Assembly: GCA_946894095.1 (NCBI GenBank)
Contig: OX335665.1
Coordinates: forward strand, 5,528,001 to 5,592,000
DNA from: Incurvaria masculella
Taxonomy: Eukaryota > Arthropoda > Insecta > Lepidoptera > Incurvariidae
Length of the DNA: 64,000 nt
Direction: 5' to 3'
Shown: one piece after another, positions 1-10,762 of the stretch
Layout: each line of letters starts with the position of its first letter
Numbering within the stretch: position 1 is the first letter of the stretch
Translations under genes and position numbers: made by a program
Notes under the pieces: generated by a model
The model's input: the letters and a program-made list of their open reading frames with translations, nothing else
Database searches by the model: none
Told to the model about the DNA's origin: nothing

Positions 1-57
1 GCCCTTAATATGTAGCGATTAAGCAAATCAGCAGTAGGTGAAAAAGGTCCTAATAGT

Positions 58-172
58 CGTATTCAGAGAGCACCTATCAAAACTTAGTACGAGATTAGCA
101 CCGGACTAACCTTACAAAAACCGGTTTAGTCCGGCGGATTAAAGTTAGTCCGCCCATTCTGAATGCAATAGT
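58..172. mobile_element. Small MITE (about 115 bp), copy 1
   Basis: cgtattcagag ... attctgaatgc inverted ends. The body aaaaaccggtttagtccggc is shared with 48690-48785. Confidence 0.65.
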
Positions 173-180
173 TAATTCAT

Positions 181-1299
181 AAGAATTCAAAGCAGTTCGA
201 GTTAAGCGGTATTAAATTATCGCTAACTCGATTTCCGTTTCCTACGCCTCCGCCGCCGCCAGCGTTCCAATTTCGAACGGTGCATCGACATGGCCGCCCG
301 CCGACGTCACAGACGTGCGAGCGGGACGGGCGCGGCGCGCGCCTCGCCCGCGCGTGACGTCACGGCCGCCGGCGCGACGTCACCGCTGCAGCGGGAGTGA
401 TGGATGCTCGCTGGACGGATGGGGTGGGGGTACCGGAGTGCCGCCGGGAGATAAGGTTTCCTTGAAAGCTTGGAGCCGAGCGGCCGTCACTTGCAAGTTC
501 TGCGAGTCGTTTGAACTGGCAGCCCTTAAATTATCGTTGCGGTATTTTCGGTTCCGAGTTAGGAATCCTCTGATTGCGTTTACAATGAGCTTTTCAGAGT
601 GGAGTGCACCACTACACAGTTACAGGGCCAGATCATTACTAGAGACAGAGCCTTAGAAGTGTGTTGATAACATTTACAAGAGCAACAAAAATATGGGCAA
701 GATGCAACATTTTTTTTATTAAACCCTGGTTCATAGATAAAAATGTAGAATTTTACTTTTAACGAGCAGTGTATCTTTATTGTAGCTGTAACGTCTTTTC
801 AAAATCCTTTTTCTCTTTTAAACGAGCGTTTAATAGGCTAAATTTTTCACAAAAAGAATAAATGTGAGCATATTTATATCATCATATTTAGTTTACCTTA
901 CTTAACTTAACCATAAAAAACGAAGGCATAGTTTCTTGGGAAGGACTTTTAGATTGTTAGTAAATACTTACATTTGGTCAATATTATAGAAAAAAATTAC
1001 ATATCTTGTGATAAATGTAACTGATATATGATTTAAAAGCTCTTTTTAAGAGGGGGCAGTTTTTTTGATAACTAAATGAATTTGTAATTAATACAATAAT
1101 AATCGTTTGTTAGATATTAATTTATAATTATGCAACATTATTTTACCTCCCAAACTAAACTCAGTTTGTACTATGAGAGGTAACAACGTTAGTAGGTATC
1201 ACGTGCTGCTAAAGGTTTTCATTTTTATTGGCAGTATTCTAGACCGTATCTGATTTAAAACAATAGGGTTAAATTAGCAATTACAATCATACAAAGGAA
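181..1299. other. No gene recognised; GC-rich island then AT-rich sequence
   Basis: 240-430 is GC-rich (ccgccgacgtcacagacgtg, gcgcgtgacgtcacggccgc) with two CRE-like GACGTCA cores and could be promoter-like. The rest is AT-rich with nothing I can identify. Confidence 0.4.
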
Positions 1300-1672
1300 A
1301 AAACCGGCCAAGTGCGAGTCGGACTCGCACACGAAGGGTTCCGTACCATAGTACAAAAAAATCATGCAAAAAAATCGCGTTTTTTGTATGGGGGCCCCCA
1401 TTTAATTTTAACTATTTTTTAATCTTACCTATTTGTTGTTATAGTAAATAATATATATTAAATAAATAATAATATATAATAATATATAATATTAAATAAC
1501 TACACACTCTGTGAAAATTTCAGCTGTCTATCTGCTACGGTTACTGAGATACAGCCCTGTGACAGACGGACAGACGGACGGACGGACGGACGGACGGACG
1601 GACGGACGGACGGACAGCAGAGGCTTAGTAATAGGGTTCCGTTTTCACCCTTTGGGTACGGAACCCTAAAAA
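1300..1672 (+). repeat. Short interspersed repeat family A, copy 1
   Basis: It runs from aaaccggccaagtgcgagtc to gggtacggaaccctaaaa. Near its start is the palindrome gtgcgagtcggactcgcac. GGGTTCCGTACC near the start is inverted as GGGTACGGAACCC at the end. It carries an internal (GGAC)n run at 1565-1616. AT-rich expansion at 1440-1500 lengthens this copy. Confidence 0.93.
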
Positions 1673-2132
1673 TACTTTTAGCAAGCAAGAGCGAAACATT
1701 TATGTTTGTGCAAGTATCTAGGTGCAGAATAAGAATAGTGTGGCAATGATTACGAGAGTTCTGTAAAATCTGTTATTGTGCATAAATAAATTTATTTTTG
1801 TGAAATTTATATTATAATAATTTATCTTATAACGTGTAAAAGTTGTTCGGTTCTATTATAATCCAGTTCAATCAGATGTTTGTTAACGTGTTGTTTCAAG
1901 GCGTTACATCTAAGGTTATATATATTATATGCCACAGCGCTTTTTTTTGGCGCTGTGGCCAAGTTGCGTGTTCTGTTGACTATTTTTCAAAACAAGCCTT
2001 AATAAATAATATACTAAAATTAATCACTAAATTCACCGATAAATTAGTTGAAAAATACGTGATCTTTACCAAAATAAATAAACACCCACTGATAATTGCT
2101 AATATCGTATCCACTCTTATATTGTATTACCA

Positions 2133-2400
2133 TCAGAACAATGAAATCGGAGCCCGATATAAAAAACTTATTTTTGATATCAGAACCGATACAAAGATTT
2201 GAACCTTTCGTAGACATAATAAATTAGGTTTTACGAGCAGGCTAGAGGCGTCGCAAGGATTCATTAGCTTATAATTTTCCGCCGTGTCGAGGCTCTCGTC
2301 ATGCGGTGTTGTTATGTCTACGATAAAGATCTTGTTATACATGGGATCATCCAGCACAATATCAGGTTTATTACTCTGCATTTAATTAGGTTTCAAAGTA
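2133..2400 (-). pseudogene. Retroelement ORF C-terminal fragment
   Basis: On the minus strand it reads SNKPDIVLDDPMYNKIFIVD and ITTPHDESLDTAENYKL, a pattern (N-[KR]-P-D-I ... V-D-[IV]-x-x-P-x-D) that I know from the C-terminal part of some non-LTR retrotransposon polyproteins. Only about 80 codons are preserved. Confidence 0.5.
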
Positions 2401-2520
2401 AATATGTTGAATTTTTCAAGTGTGACGTTATGGCTGGATCGGAAAGTATACAAATAGCGATAAATACTCGAGGACTCATGAGGCTGATTTTGATAAGAAC
2501 TAAAACTGTATTTTCAGATT

Positions 2521-2829
2521 AAAAACCGGCCAAGTGCGAGTCGGACTCGCACACGAAGGGTTCCGTACCATCGTTCAAAAAAGAAATACAAAAAAATCAC
2601 GTTTTTCGTATGGGGGCCCCATTTAATTGTTATAATTTTTTAATCTTACCAATTTGTTGTTATAGCGGCAAATTAAATACAAACTCTGTGAAAATTTCAG
2701 CTGTCTATCTGTTACGGTTACTGAGATACAGCCCTGTGACAGACGGACGGACGGACGGACGGACGGACAGCGGAGGCTTAGTAATAGGGTCCCGCTGGCA
2801 CCCCTCGGGTACGGAACCCTAAAAAAAAT
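2521..2829 (+). repeat. Family A repeat, copy 2
   Basis: Same ends as copy 1, about 305 bp, the cleanest full-length copy here, with (GGAC)n at 2740-2768. Confidence 0.93.
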
Positions 2830-2885
2830 GTTTTGCCGGGAATAGAACTCGTCGATTTTGATAACAATAACACATTCTTTATTTT

Positions 2886-3233
2886 AATAGTGTCGCTTAT
2901 AAGGAACACATTCTGTGAAGTAATCTCGAACGGCAAACTAGAGTAATGGGCAAATTTTTAACAAAAACAATATTTTGTTGTTTTACATTAGTTAAGTTAA
3001 CTAATTGGCGTGTGCACAAAAGGACAAACAATCGACATCAATGTCCACGTATGATTAAACACGTCACTTTGTATGGACAGTATGAAAGGAACTCCATGCG
3101 GTTCACTTTAATTAACGTGTTTGAACATCATCGAACACGTCTCTTCGTGCAATTGAGGCTAAGTACTCAATTGTTATATGAGCCCTTTCTTTTAGTTTGC
3201 TGTTTGACTGTGTTCATTATAAGCGACACTATT
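2886..3233. mobile_element. MITE with about 25-bp TIRs
   Basis: tagtgtcgcttataaggaac near the start versus gttcattataagcgacacta at the end. An internal hairpin lies at 3115-3142 (aacgtgtttga / tcgaacacgt). Confidence 0.72.
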
Positions 3234-3385
3234 ATCTGGTACATTACAGGGTACGTATTTTTTCTCAAAATCAACGGGTTCGATCCCTGACTAAAAAAAA
3301 TATGCATTCATAAATCTAATAATTTAGCTTTTTCTTATAAATTTTGATATTTTGTATAGTTGATCCCTGTATAGTTAGTCTTATA

Positions 3386-3545
3386 TAGTCATGTTTGAAA
3401 AATGTTACGGCTTTTCACGCGGCAGGAAGAGACATTCTCCATTGAGACATTGGAGAGACATTCTCCATTGAGACATTCCTGCCGCGTGAAAAGCCGTAAC
3501 ATTTTTCAAACATGTCCAACGACCGCGGTAATCTCAAAAGTATCA
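3386..3545. mobile_element. Foldback MITE (hAT-like), copy 1
   Basis: Same arms as copy 2 (tttgaaaaatgttacggc... and its reverse, 3394-3426 and 3478-3510), with an internal duplicated attctccattgagacatt. It is flanked by GTCTTATA at 3378-3385 and 3546-3553. Confidence 0.8.
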
Positions 3546-3624
3546 GTCTTATATAGTGTGTTATTTTTACTTAAGTTATATTCAACTAAAAGCAATCATT
3601 ACTTATTACTTACTTAAAATACGC

Positions 3625-3765
3625 GGCACATGAGGCCCTCAAGTAAGTAGCGCCTGACGACGCCCATAGGCTTTCAAACTTTCTCGGGGGCTGCGAAATC
3701 CATGCCGGCCGGCCAGATGCTTCTTTAAATTATGTTTAAAACACCCCTGGGGTCTAAGACACACC
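3625..3765 (-). pseudogene. LINE 3'-tail fragment
   Basis: gcggcacatgaggccctcaa, gacgacgcccataggctttc and gccggccggccagatgcttc match the 22990 tail. Non-coding remnant. Confidence 0.6.
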
Positions 3766-3804
3766 CTCTTAAGTTCCTTGGAATCACGTACACAAATACC
3801 ATTC

Positions 3805-4199
3805 TTTTTTTTATGCGACCTGACACGGATGACTAATACCACACAACTACCGTTATGATATAAGCCCAATACACCACATTCCCGAAGGAATTAGGTGCCA
3901 TGCCAGAACCTTCCCTTTATGAGCACGGCTACATTGAACTGGATTTTTCAATTTTTCACTGCCGCTTCGACCATCTTTTCATCAAATGCGATGGTACCAG
4001 GCGGGCTTAAACCCTACCACCTAATAGGGGAAGGGGACCTACAGCTTTACATGGATTCCGAACCAGGGAGCAGCTCGCATTCGTGACAAAATGCACTTAT
4101 CAAACTCGGAAAGAGAAAGACAGTGGTGCATGTCGGAATTGAACCCAGGTCTTTGGTACGCTAGGCCAGTCCCCGCGCCACTAGGTTAACAGCCGCTCA
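3805..4199 (-). mobile_element. SINE-1 (tRNA-headed), minus copy
   Basis: On the minus strand the head reads ...tagtggcgcggggactggcc, then ...gacctgggttcaattccgac, a B-box-like motif. The family body and a T-rich/A-rich end follow. About 390 bp. Confidence 0.85.
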
Positions 4200-4689
4200 A
4201 ATTGTTTAATTACATACCAGGAAATAAATATTACTTCCTCACTACAAAATCTAGTTCTCATTCGTACATTTTCAGCCCCTCCTGGATATAGGCCTCAACT
4301 GGCTTAGACACTCCCTTGTCCAGATAACAATCTACAATGCGGCCTAATATTTCACCATTCCTAAGTACTCTGCCCTTATCTTCAAAAAAACTCCGAGTAA
4401 AAGTGTAAATTTTCCGCCGACAGCGGCCTGACAAATTATTCCGCCGAGTTAGGAAGTAAGACACGGACGTTGATTTATCTGTTATATAACGCTCTCACTT
4501 CGTGTCAGCTTATGATGAACAAGATAAGTTTATTAGCGCGTGGAGTGGCTGTATTGTTATCTCGGGTAGTCTAGTTTCTCTGTGGTTAGCATACGGCGGG
4601 TCGGGCACCCAATTCGTTGCGACGATTTGGAGTGGAGTATCTTATACATCGTTTTAATTTAATGCAACACTTTGTAAAAAAAACGGCCA
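4200..4689. other. Unassigned sequence
   Basis: Between SINE-1 and the family C repeat. Only short frames, no family match recognised. Confidence 0.4.
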
Positions 4690-4828
4690 AGTTTCATTTA
4701 ATTTAATTTCATTTATTTAAACTTTTTGGTAGTCAAACTACACCAAGTTACGTCACAAAGATCCGCGGATTCGATTAAACCAGTGAAGAAGAACCCGCGA
4801 AGAAACTTCACGGGTTTACATAACATAT
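4690..4828 (-). repeat. Older repeat (family C), left half, split by the gypsy insertion
   Basis: It contains tttttggtagtcaaactaca and gaaacttcacgggtttacat, which match the reverse complement of 28010-28295. The other half resumes at 10388. Confidence 0.85.
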
Positions 4829-5360
4829 TGTTACGCGGGTAGGGTGCAGATTAGAGAAGAAAACACCAATACTTAACACTCTTCCTTTACTTCAAATAAT
4901 TCACATGCAAACTCGCAAATACAATTTCACACTAGGTTAATCCAAACACTAATTTACAAACTATATCACTCACTTCACTGATTCACTTCAGAGCTAGTTC
5001 GCTGCACTTCTATATCGCTTGTTGTCGCTCACTTCGCTTCCAAAAATAGACTGCCGCCCTCAGCGCCTTGGGCGCCTTTTATATCGGTGGAGCTTCTTTC
5101 CAGAACACTCCACCGATTTCTAGGCGCCCATGTAGGGCAGCAGTCGAGAACAATCTCCCTCGAGACATTACTAGAATGTCCGAGATTTGTTTCTGAAGTC
5201 AGCTGGACGAGGCGTCACTTTATATGGGACGACAGTGATGCGATAGCCTGCGCAATGCAATAAGACAAGTAGCGCCATCTACTGAAATTCGAAGGAACCA
5301 TTTGGCGCACTTTGGTAGTGTATCAGCGCTATGTCTTCGCAGCGGGGCGCGCTCGTAACA
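4829..5360 (-). repeat. 3' LTR of the gypsy element
   Basis: 532 bp with TGTTACG...CGTAACA termini, nearly identical to 9856-10387. On the minus strand it is preceded by the purine-rich tract. Confidence 0.95.
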
Positions 5361-5374
5361 CTGCCTCCTCCTTA
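5361..5374 (-). other. Polypurine tract
   Basis: AAGGAGGAGGCAG on the minus strand directly abuts the 3' LTR, the expected position for plus-strand priming. Confidence 0.75.
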
Positions 5375-8300
5375 GTTATGCTCGTCTCGAGCATAATTGT
5401 CTCCGTGGTATCGGGCCAGACGATCTACGTGCACAATCTTTTCCCGACATCTATCATTCCGGCGGATACGATATGTCACGTCATTGATTTTAGTCACCAC
5501 TCTATATGGGCCTTCCCATTTTGGTTGCAGTTTGGGACTTTTTCCTTTTTTTCGTAATGGATTATGTAGCCAAACTAAAGATCCTTCTTCAAATACATTT
5601 CCATTAGCTTTGCGGTCGTAACGTGTTTTCATCCGCTCGCTTGCTCGTAGACCAGCCTCTCTGACACGTTTATAAACAGTGTCCATTTTTCCTCGCAGAT
5701 CTGACACATACTCTGTTACACAATGGGATGCCTCTGGTGGAATTCCTGTCAGAAGGTCAGCTGGTAGTCTGAGTTCGTGTCCAAAATTTATGTAGGCTGG
5801 AGTTTCATCTACGCTTTCATGCACAGCGGTTCGGTATGACAGCAGAAACTGTCCCTGTCCCTGAATATACTGGTCCCAATCCTTTTGATGGTCTTCTACC
5901 AATTTGGCCAAGTGTCTTTCCAATGTCTGATTAAATCGTTCCACCATGCCATCTGACTGTGGGTGGTATGGGGTTGTCCTGGTCTTATGGATTCCCATTA
6001 TTCGACATGTCTCCTGAAACACTCGGGATTCGAAGTTTCTGCCTTGATCAGTGTGTATCTCGAGAGGTACTCCATAGCGACAGAAAACTTCGTGGACCAA
6101 TTTCTGTGCAACCGTGATCGCCTCTTGGTTTGGTATGGCAAATACCTCAGGCCACTTAGTGAAATAATCCATTACAACCATAAAGTAACGGTTGCCGTCA
6201 TTTGTCGGAGGAAAAGGGCCAGCCACATCAAGAGCAATTCTCTCCCACGGAGCTCCAACATTGTACAATTTTAAAGTTCCCTTGCTCCGTGTATGAGGCC
6301 CTTTAACAGCGCTACAGATCGTGCATTTACGGCACCAATCTTCTACATCATCGCGACAATTTATCCAGTAGAACCGTTGTCGTATCTTCAGGAGAGTTCT
6401 CTTTATTCCCAAATGTCCACCTGAAGTTCCATCGTGCAGGCATTGAAGAACTTCTTTAATCTTAGATCTGGGGATGACTAATTGCAGAGAAGTATCCTTT
6501 CCGTTAGGTGTTTCCCATTTTCTGTACAATATTCCGTCATGAAGTACCAGGCTCGACCACTGCGCCCAGTAACTTTTAGTCGCTGTGCTCATTGCAGAAA
6601 TATCTCTCCATTCTGGCTTTGTCTCTCCTGCTCTCTTCCAGTGAATAATGGGCATCAGATCATCGTCCCCCTCCTGGGCTAGCTTCATGTTTTCATTGCT
6701 CCATTCTTCGCTGATGTTATCCGTTCGGATGGCCTTTAAATGAACGGTCTCCTTTATCTCCTCCCTGATGCAGTGCTTACACTCTTCTGGGCAGGGTCGA
6801 CGAGACAAAGCGTCAGCATTTCCATGGGTTTTACCACTCCGATGCTCTGTATCAAACTGATACTCTTGGAGCTGTTCCAGCCAACGTGCAACCTGCCCTT
6901 CTGGATTCTTAAACTGAAGCAGCCATTTCAAAGCAGCGTGGTCAGTCCTCAAGCGGAATCTTCGGCCGAGAAGATACTTGTTGAAATGCTGCAAAGTCTT
7001 CACTACTGCTAGAAGCTCTCGTCTGGTCACACAATAGTTCCGTTCTGGTTTTGAAAGGGATTTGCTGAAATAACCAATAACGATCTCCTTGTCCCCATGA
7101 CGTTGTGAGAGTACACCGCCGATTCCGGTATTACTTGCGTCTGTGTCGACTATGAACTCTTTGTCGGCTTCGGGGTAGCCCAAGATAGGAGTGTTACAGA
7201 GATGTTGCTTAAGTTCTTGAAACGAATTTGCGCAGTCCTCGTCCCAATTAAATTGACGCTTATCTTCTGTAAGTCGATGCAGAGGCTTAGCAATCTCGGA
7301 GAAGTTTCGGACAAAACGGCGGTAATATGAGCACAGTCCTAAAAAGGCACGAACTTCAGTCTTATCCTTTGGAATTGGCCACTCCTGTACGGCTTCGATC
7401 TTCTTTGGGTCAGTTTGGATGCCATTTCCGGAGATAACGTGACCCAAATAGCTAACCTGACGCTTGAAGAAAGAACACTTCTTGCCACTTAGTTTAAGGT
7501 TAGCTTGGCGAATCTTGCTTAAAACGTTCTCCAAATTCTTGATGTGCTCGTCAAATGTCCGCCCTAATATGATTATATCGTCCAAGTACACCAGACAAGC
7601 TTCCCCGATCAGCCCAAAAAGTACTCGTTCCATAAGCCTGTCGAAGGTTGCGGGAGCATTACAAAGTCCAAACGGCATCACTTTGAATTGCCACAGCCCA
7701 TGCCCTGTCGTAAACGCTGTCTTCTCTTTGTCTTTGTTGTCGATTTCCACCTGCCAGTAGCCGCTTTTCAGGTCCAGGGTTGTGAACCACTTCATGCCAC
7801 TCAATGTATCCAGCGTGTCATCAATTCTAGGAATCGGATAGCTGTCCTTTTTTGTTACATCATTTAAACGTCGATAGTCCACACAAAATCTGGTGCTGTC
7901 ATCTTTCTTCTTTACCAGAACTACGGGTGAACACCATGGACTTGATGAAGTCTCTATAACATTATTTTTCTGCATGTCCGCTATCATTCTCTGAACTTCT
8001 TCTTCTTTAGCTACGGGAACGCGGCGTGGCCTCTGACGTATTGGAAGAGCATCTCCTGTGTCGATGCGGTGCTTAACCATGCTTGTTCTCCCAATGTCTC
8101 CGTCGTGCGAAGAGAAGATGTCTGAATATCGCATAAGTAGATTTGTTGCTTTCTTGAAATCATCAACAGTCAGGTCCCGTCTGCTTTCTTCCAAAAGAGT
8201 GGACACTTTAGATCTCCCTGTGTCCAATTTATCTGAGGAAATTTCATCACATTTGCGTAGCCAGGAAACTTCTTCTTTGCCACATATTAGCACGCCATTT

Positions 8301-9829
8301 GCCACATCTATTTTACAGTTGTTAGTTCTCATAAAGTTCAAACCTAGAATGCAATCATCGATGATATCTGCTAAAACGGCGGTATGACGATAAGTCTTAC
8401 ATCCAATTTTAATCGTAACTTCTATCTCTCCATAAACGGGTATGTGCTGGCCGGTAGCTGTCTGAAGCCTGCAACCATTAAAATACTGGCGACGATTCCA
8501 TATGACGCGGCCAAAGGTTTTTGACTTAACGATTGTACGGGATGCTCCAGTATCCAAGGTCAAGTTGCAATATATCCCGTTCACTTGGCCTTCAACGAGC
8601 AGGCTGTTTCCAGTACATGCCTGCGAAATTGTGACTTTTGGGGCTTCTATTTTACCAGCCAGCATCCGCCCCCCGGTTCTGGCCTTTTCATCTTCATTTG
8701 CAGCATCAGGCCTTTCGGTTTGATTTTTGGGGCAGTTGGTTCGAAGGTGCCCCAGTTCATTGCACTTGTAGCACCGGGGAGTAAATTTACGTCTTGCAGG
8801 TGATCTGGTTTCCGACGTCACCACTTCTCTTATTCGATGCGCTCGGGGATCTGATCGAACCGCTTCGACCTCCAACGCGTGGGCAAGAGCGTCCTTCAAC
8901 GTTGCGTGGTGACTTAATCGTACAGCAGCTCGTACTTCGATGTCCCTGATGCCATCCACGAAAGCCTGCACCAAGTAATCTTCCAACGAAGAATTCGATG
9001 ATGATTGATGGGCCTTTCGGACAAGTTTTTCGATTTCCAGTGCCCACTGTTGAAGTCCTTCACTTGCTCGTTGTACTCGATCACGAAGTTGAGCTCGGTA
9101 GACGTGTTCCAAATGCTTGTCGCCAAACCTTGACTCCAGTGCTTCTAAAAGTCCGTCATAGGTGATTTGGGGACCTAAAGCCTCGAGAACATGGAGTGCC
9201 TTGTCCCGAAGTCCTAAGGTCAAAGCAGTTCGTGCTTGGTTCTCATTCCATCCATTTGCAATAACCACTGATTCAAACTGAAGTTTGTAAGCGGCCCAGG
9301 ATGTCAAACCATCGAAAGGAGGAACCTTAAATCTTGCTCCTGCTGTTGCAGATGAAGATACAGTTACTCCACAGGTCTTGATTTTCTCCATTTCTTCGGA
9401 TATCTTTGACTCAAGCCCGTTCAGTCGCTCTTCATGGCGCCCGAGAGTTTGGTCTTGCTCTTCGATCTTAGAGTTGACCTCATCAAGCTTCTCCTTTATT
9501 TTGGCATTGGATTCCCTAACGGCCCACATCAGTTCTTGCTGCTGCTCCTCCTGACGGCGAGCATGTTCCTGCGCCTGCTCCTCTTGACGGCGGGCCTGTT
9601 CTTCCTGACGGCGGGCCTTTTCTTGCAACTGCTCCTCTTGACGGCGGGCCTGTTCTTGCATGAAGGTCATCAATGCGTTCAAGTCCAAGGCAGGAGTTTG
9701 CGTCATTAATTGATGGCTCTCGAATTCTTGAGTTCCTGAGGCTGCTGCATCCTCGGCCGGTGTTGTGTCGGCTGCCGTCTGGCTCCTGGTCCTCACGCCT
9801 TCCTGGTCTTCTCTCGGTGTAATCGGCAT
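5372..9829 (-). CDS. gag-pol: Gag-Pol polyprotein of a Ty3/Gypsy retrotransposon (intact, single frame)
   Basis: 1485 residues from an ATG 27 bp inside the 5' LTR, with no stop or frameshift. Residues 50-150 are Gln/Glu/Arg-rich coiled coil. A gag-like region follows with one CCHC knuckle (C353, C356, H361, C366). Aspartic protease has LDTGAS at 425-430. Reverse transcriptase has LDLKSG near 685 and YLDD at 748-751. RNase H has the DTDAS segment at 895-899. Integrase has a zinc-binding H/H/C/C module (H1132, H1139, C1166, C1169), a catalytic D1201, D1261, E1297 triad with 35 residues between the last two, and a C-terminal GPY module at 1440-1442. No chromodomain and no env. It copies element RNA to DNA and inserts it. 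Gag and Pol in one frame means no frameshift signal separates them. It reads as potentially autonomous. Confidence 0.96.
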   Translation of the reverse strand: MPITPREDQEGVRTRSQTAADTTPAEDAAASGTQEFESHQLMTQTPALDLNALMTFMQEQARRQEEQLQEKARRQEEQARRQEEQAQEHARRQEEQQQELMWAVRESNAKIKEKLDEVNSKIEEQDQTLGRHEERLNGLESKISEEMEKIKTCGVTVSSSATAGARFKVPPFDGLTSWAAYKLQFESVVIANGWNENQARTALTLGLRDKALHVLEALGPQITYDGLLEALESRFGDKHLEHVYRAQLRDRVQRASEGLQQWALEIEKLVRKAHQSSSNSSLEDYLVQAFVDGIRDIEVRAAVRLSHHATLKDALAHALEVEAVRSDPRAHRIREVVTSETRSPARRKFTPRCYKCNELGHLRTNCPKNQTERPDAANEDEKARTGGRMLAGKIEAPKVTISQACTGNSLLVEGQVNGIYCNLTLDTGASRTIVKSKTFGRVIWNRRQYFNGCRLQTATGQHIPVYGEIEVTIKIGCKTYRHTAVLADIIDDCILGLNFMRTNNCKIDVANGVLICGKEEVSWLRKCDEISSDKLDTGRSKVSTLLEESRRDLTVDDFKKATNLLMRYSDIFSSHDGDIGRTSMVKHRIDTGDALPIRQRPRRVPVAKEEEVQRMIADMQKNNVIETSSSPWCSPVVLVKKKDDSTRFCVDYRRLNDVTKKDSYPIPRIDDTLDTLSGMKWFTTLDLKSGYWQVEIDNKDKEKTAFTTGHGLWQFKVMPFGLCNAPATFDRLMERVLFGLIGEACLVYLDDIIILGRTFDEHIKNLENVLSKIRQANLKLSGKKCSFFKRQVSYLGHVISGNGIQTDPKKIEAVQEWPIPKDKTEVRAFLGLCSYYRRFVRNFSEIAKPLHRLTEDKRQFNWDEDCANSFQELKQHLCNTPILGYPEADKEFIVDTDASNTGIGGVLSQRHGDKEIVIGYFSKSLSKPERNYCVTRRELLAVVKTLQHFNKYLLGRRFRLRTDHAALKWLLQFKNPEGQVARWLEQLQEYQFDTEHRSGKTHGNADALSRRPCPEECKHCIREEIKETVHLKAIRTDNISEEWSNENMKLAQEGDDDLMPIIHWKRAGETKPEWRDISAMSTATKSYWAQWSSLVLHDGILYRKWETPNGKDTSLQLVIPRSKIKEVLQCLHDGTSGGHLGIKRTLLKIRQRFYWINCRDDVEDWCRKCTICSAVKGPHTRSKGTLKLYNVGAPWERIALDVAGPFPPTNDGNRYFMVVMDYFTKWPEVFAIPNQEAITVAQKLVHEVFCRYGVPLEIHTDQGRNFESRVFQETCRIMGIHKTRTTPYHPQSDGMVERFNQTLERHLAKLVEDHQKDWDQYIQGQGQFLLSYRTAVHESVDETPAYINFGHELRLPADLLTGIPPEASHCVTEYVSDLRGKMDTVYKRVREAGLRASERMKTRYDRKANGNVFEEGSLVWLHNPLRKKGKSPKLQPKWEGPYRVVTKINDVTYRIRRNDRCREKIVHVDRLARYHGDNYARDEHN

Positions 9830-9836
9830 CTCTAAT

Positions 9837-9853
9837 CCCCGCTTCTGACACCA
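9837..9853 (-). other. Primer-binding site, tRNA-Leu type
   Basis: TGGTGTCAGAAGCGGGG on the minus strand starts two bases inside the 5' LTR. It is complementary to a tRNA 3' end of the form ...TTCTGACACCA, which I recognise as leucine tRNA. The amino-acid assignment is from memory of tRNA ends and less certain than the site itself. Confidence 0.7.
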
Positions 9854-9855
9854 AT

Positions 9856-10387
9856 TGTTACGCGGGTAGGGTGCAGATTAGAGAAGAAAACACCAATACT
9901 TAACACTCTTCCTTTACTTCAAATAATTCACATGCAAACTCGCAAATACAATTTCACACTAGGTTAATCCAAACACTAATTTACAAACTATATCACTCAC
10001 TTCACTGATTCACTTCAGAGCTAGTTCGCTGCACTTCTATATCGCTTGTTGTCGCTCACTTCGCTTCCAAAAATAGACTGCCGCCCTCAGCGCCTTGGGC
10101 GCCTTTTATATCGGTGGAGCTTCTTTCCAGAACACTCCACCGATTTCTAGGCGCCCATTTAGGGCAGCAGTCAAGAACAATCTCCCTCGAGACATTACTA
10201 GAATGTCCGAGATTTGTTTCTGAAGTCAGCTGGACGAGGCGTCACTTTATATGGGACGACAGTGATGCGATAGCCTGCGCAATGCAATAAGACAAGTAGC
10301 GCCATCTACTGAAATTCGAAGGAACCATTTGGCGCACTTTGGTAGTGTATCAGCGCTATGTCTTCGCAGCGGGGCGCGCTCGTAACA
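9856..10387 (-). repeat. 5' LTR of the gypsy element
   Basis: It is the upstream LTR in element orientation. It carries TATAAAAG on the minus strand at 10103-10110, a plausible core promoter. It differs from the other LTR at two positions (near 10158 and 10173). Confidence 0.95.
10103..10110 (-). promoter_or_regulatory. TATA box of the gypsy 5' LTR
   Basis: TATAAAAG on the minus strand within ccgatataaaaggcgcc. The same motif lies at 5076-5083 in the 3' LTR. The role is inferred from position and consensus only. Confidence 0.5.
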
Positions 10388-10740
10388 ATATTTTTTCGTC
10401 CACACTTATGAAATACATACTTAGATCTAAATGCTACTGCCAGACAATTCCATGGTAGAACAGATTAAGGCAAAGAACAAAGAACAATAGAAACAGCAAC
10501 TCTTATTTGAAAAATGTTACGGCTTTTCACGCGGCAGGTAGAGATATTCTCTCGTGCGCGCGGCGGATGCTTCCTTGACAACGGGCTGAATGATTAGCTC
10601 GAAACGTCTGAGAATATCTCTACCTGCCGCGTGAAAAGCCGTAACATTTTTCAAACATGTCTAGCGACCGCGGTAACCTCAAAAGTATCAACAGCAACCC
10701 TTAGTTTAAGTTACTTACAACTAATAAAGTTACTAATGAA
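10388..10740 (-). repeat. Older repeat (family C), right half, also split by a foldback element
   Basis: It continues the family C copy from the ATAT duplication (tttcgtccacacttatgaaa) to about 10740. It is interrupted at 10501-10690. Confidence 0.85.
10501..10690. mobile_element. Foldback MITE (hAT-like, 8-bp duplication), copy 2
   Basis: Arms of nearly 47 bp (10506-10552 and 10610-10656) are reverse complements, including tgttacggcttttcacgcgg. It is flanked by ACAGCAAC at 10493-10500 and 10691-10698. The 8-bp duplication points to a hAT-type transposase; that family assignment is inference. Confidence 0.8.
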
Positions 10741-10762
10741 ATTATATAAATTAATTTAATTT

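Larger units (their letters stand above)
4829..10387 (-). mobile_element. Complete young Ty3/Gypsy LTR retrotransposon
   Basis: Two 532-bp LTRs (4829-5360 and 9856-10387) start TGTTACG and end CGTAACA. By eye they differ at two positions only. The insertion is flanked by ATAT on both sides (4825-4828 and 10388-10391). A primer-binding site, a polypurine tract and one long open gag-pol frame are all present on the minus strand. The host repeat also exists uninterrupted at 28010-28295, which confirms the boundaries and the 4-bp duplication. No env-like frame is present. Confidence 0.97.

Noticed and set aside
9516..9854. Additional frames overlapping gag on both strands
   Set aside because: They are shadows of the repetitive Gln/Glu/Arg coiled-coil coding region.
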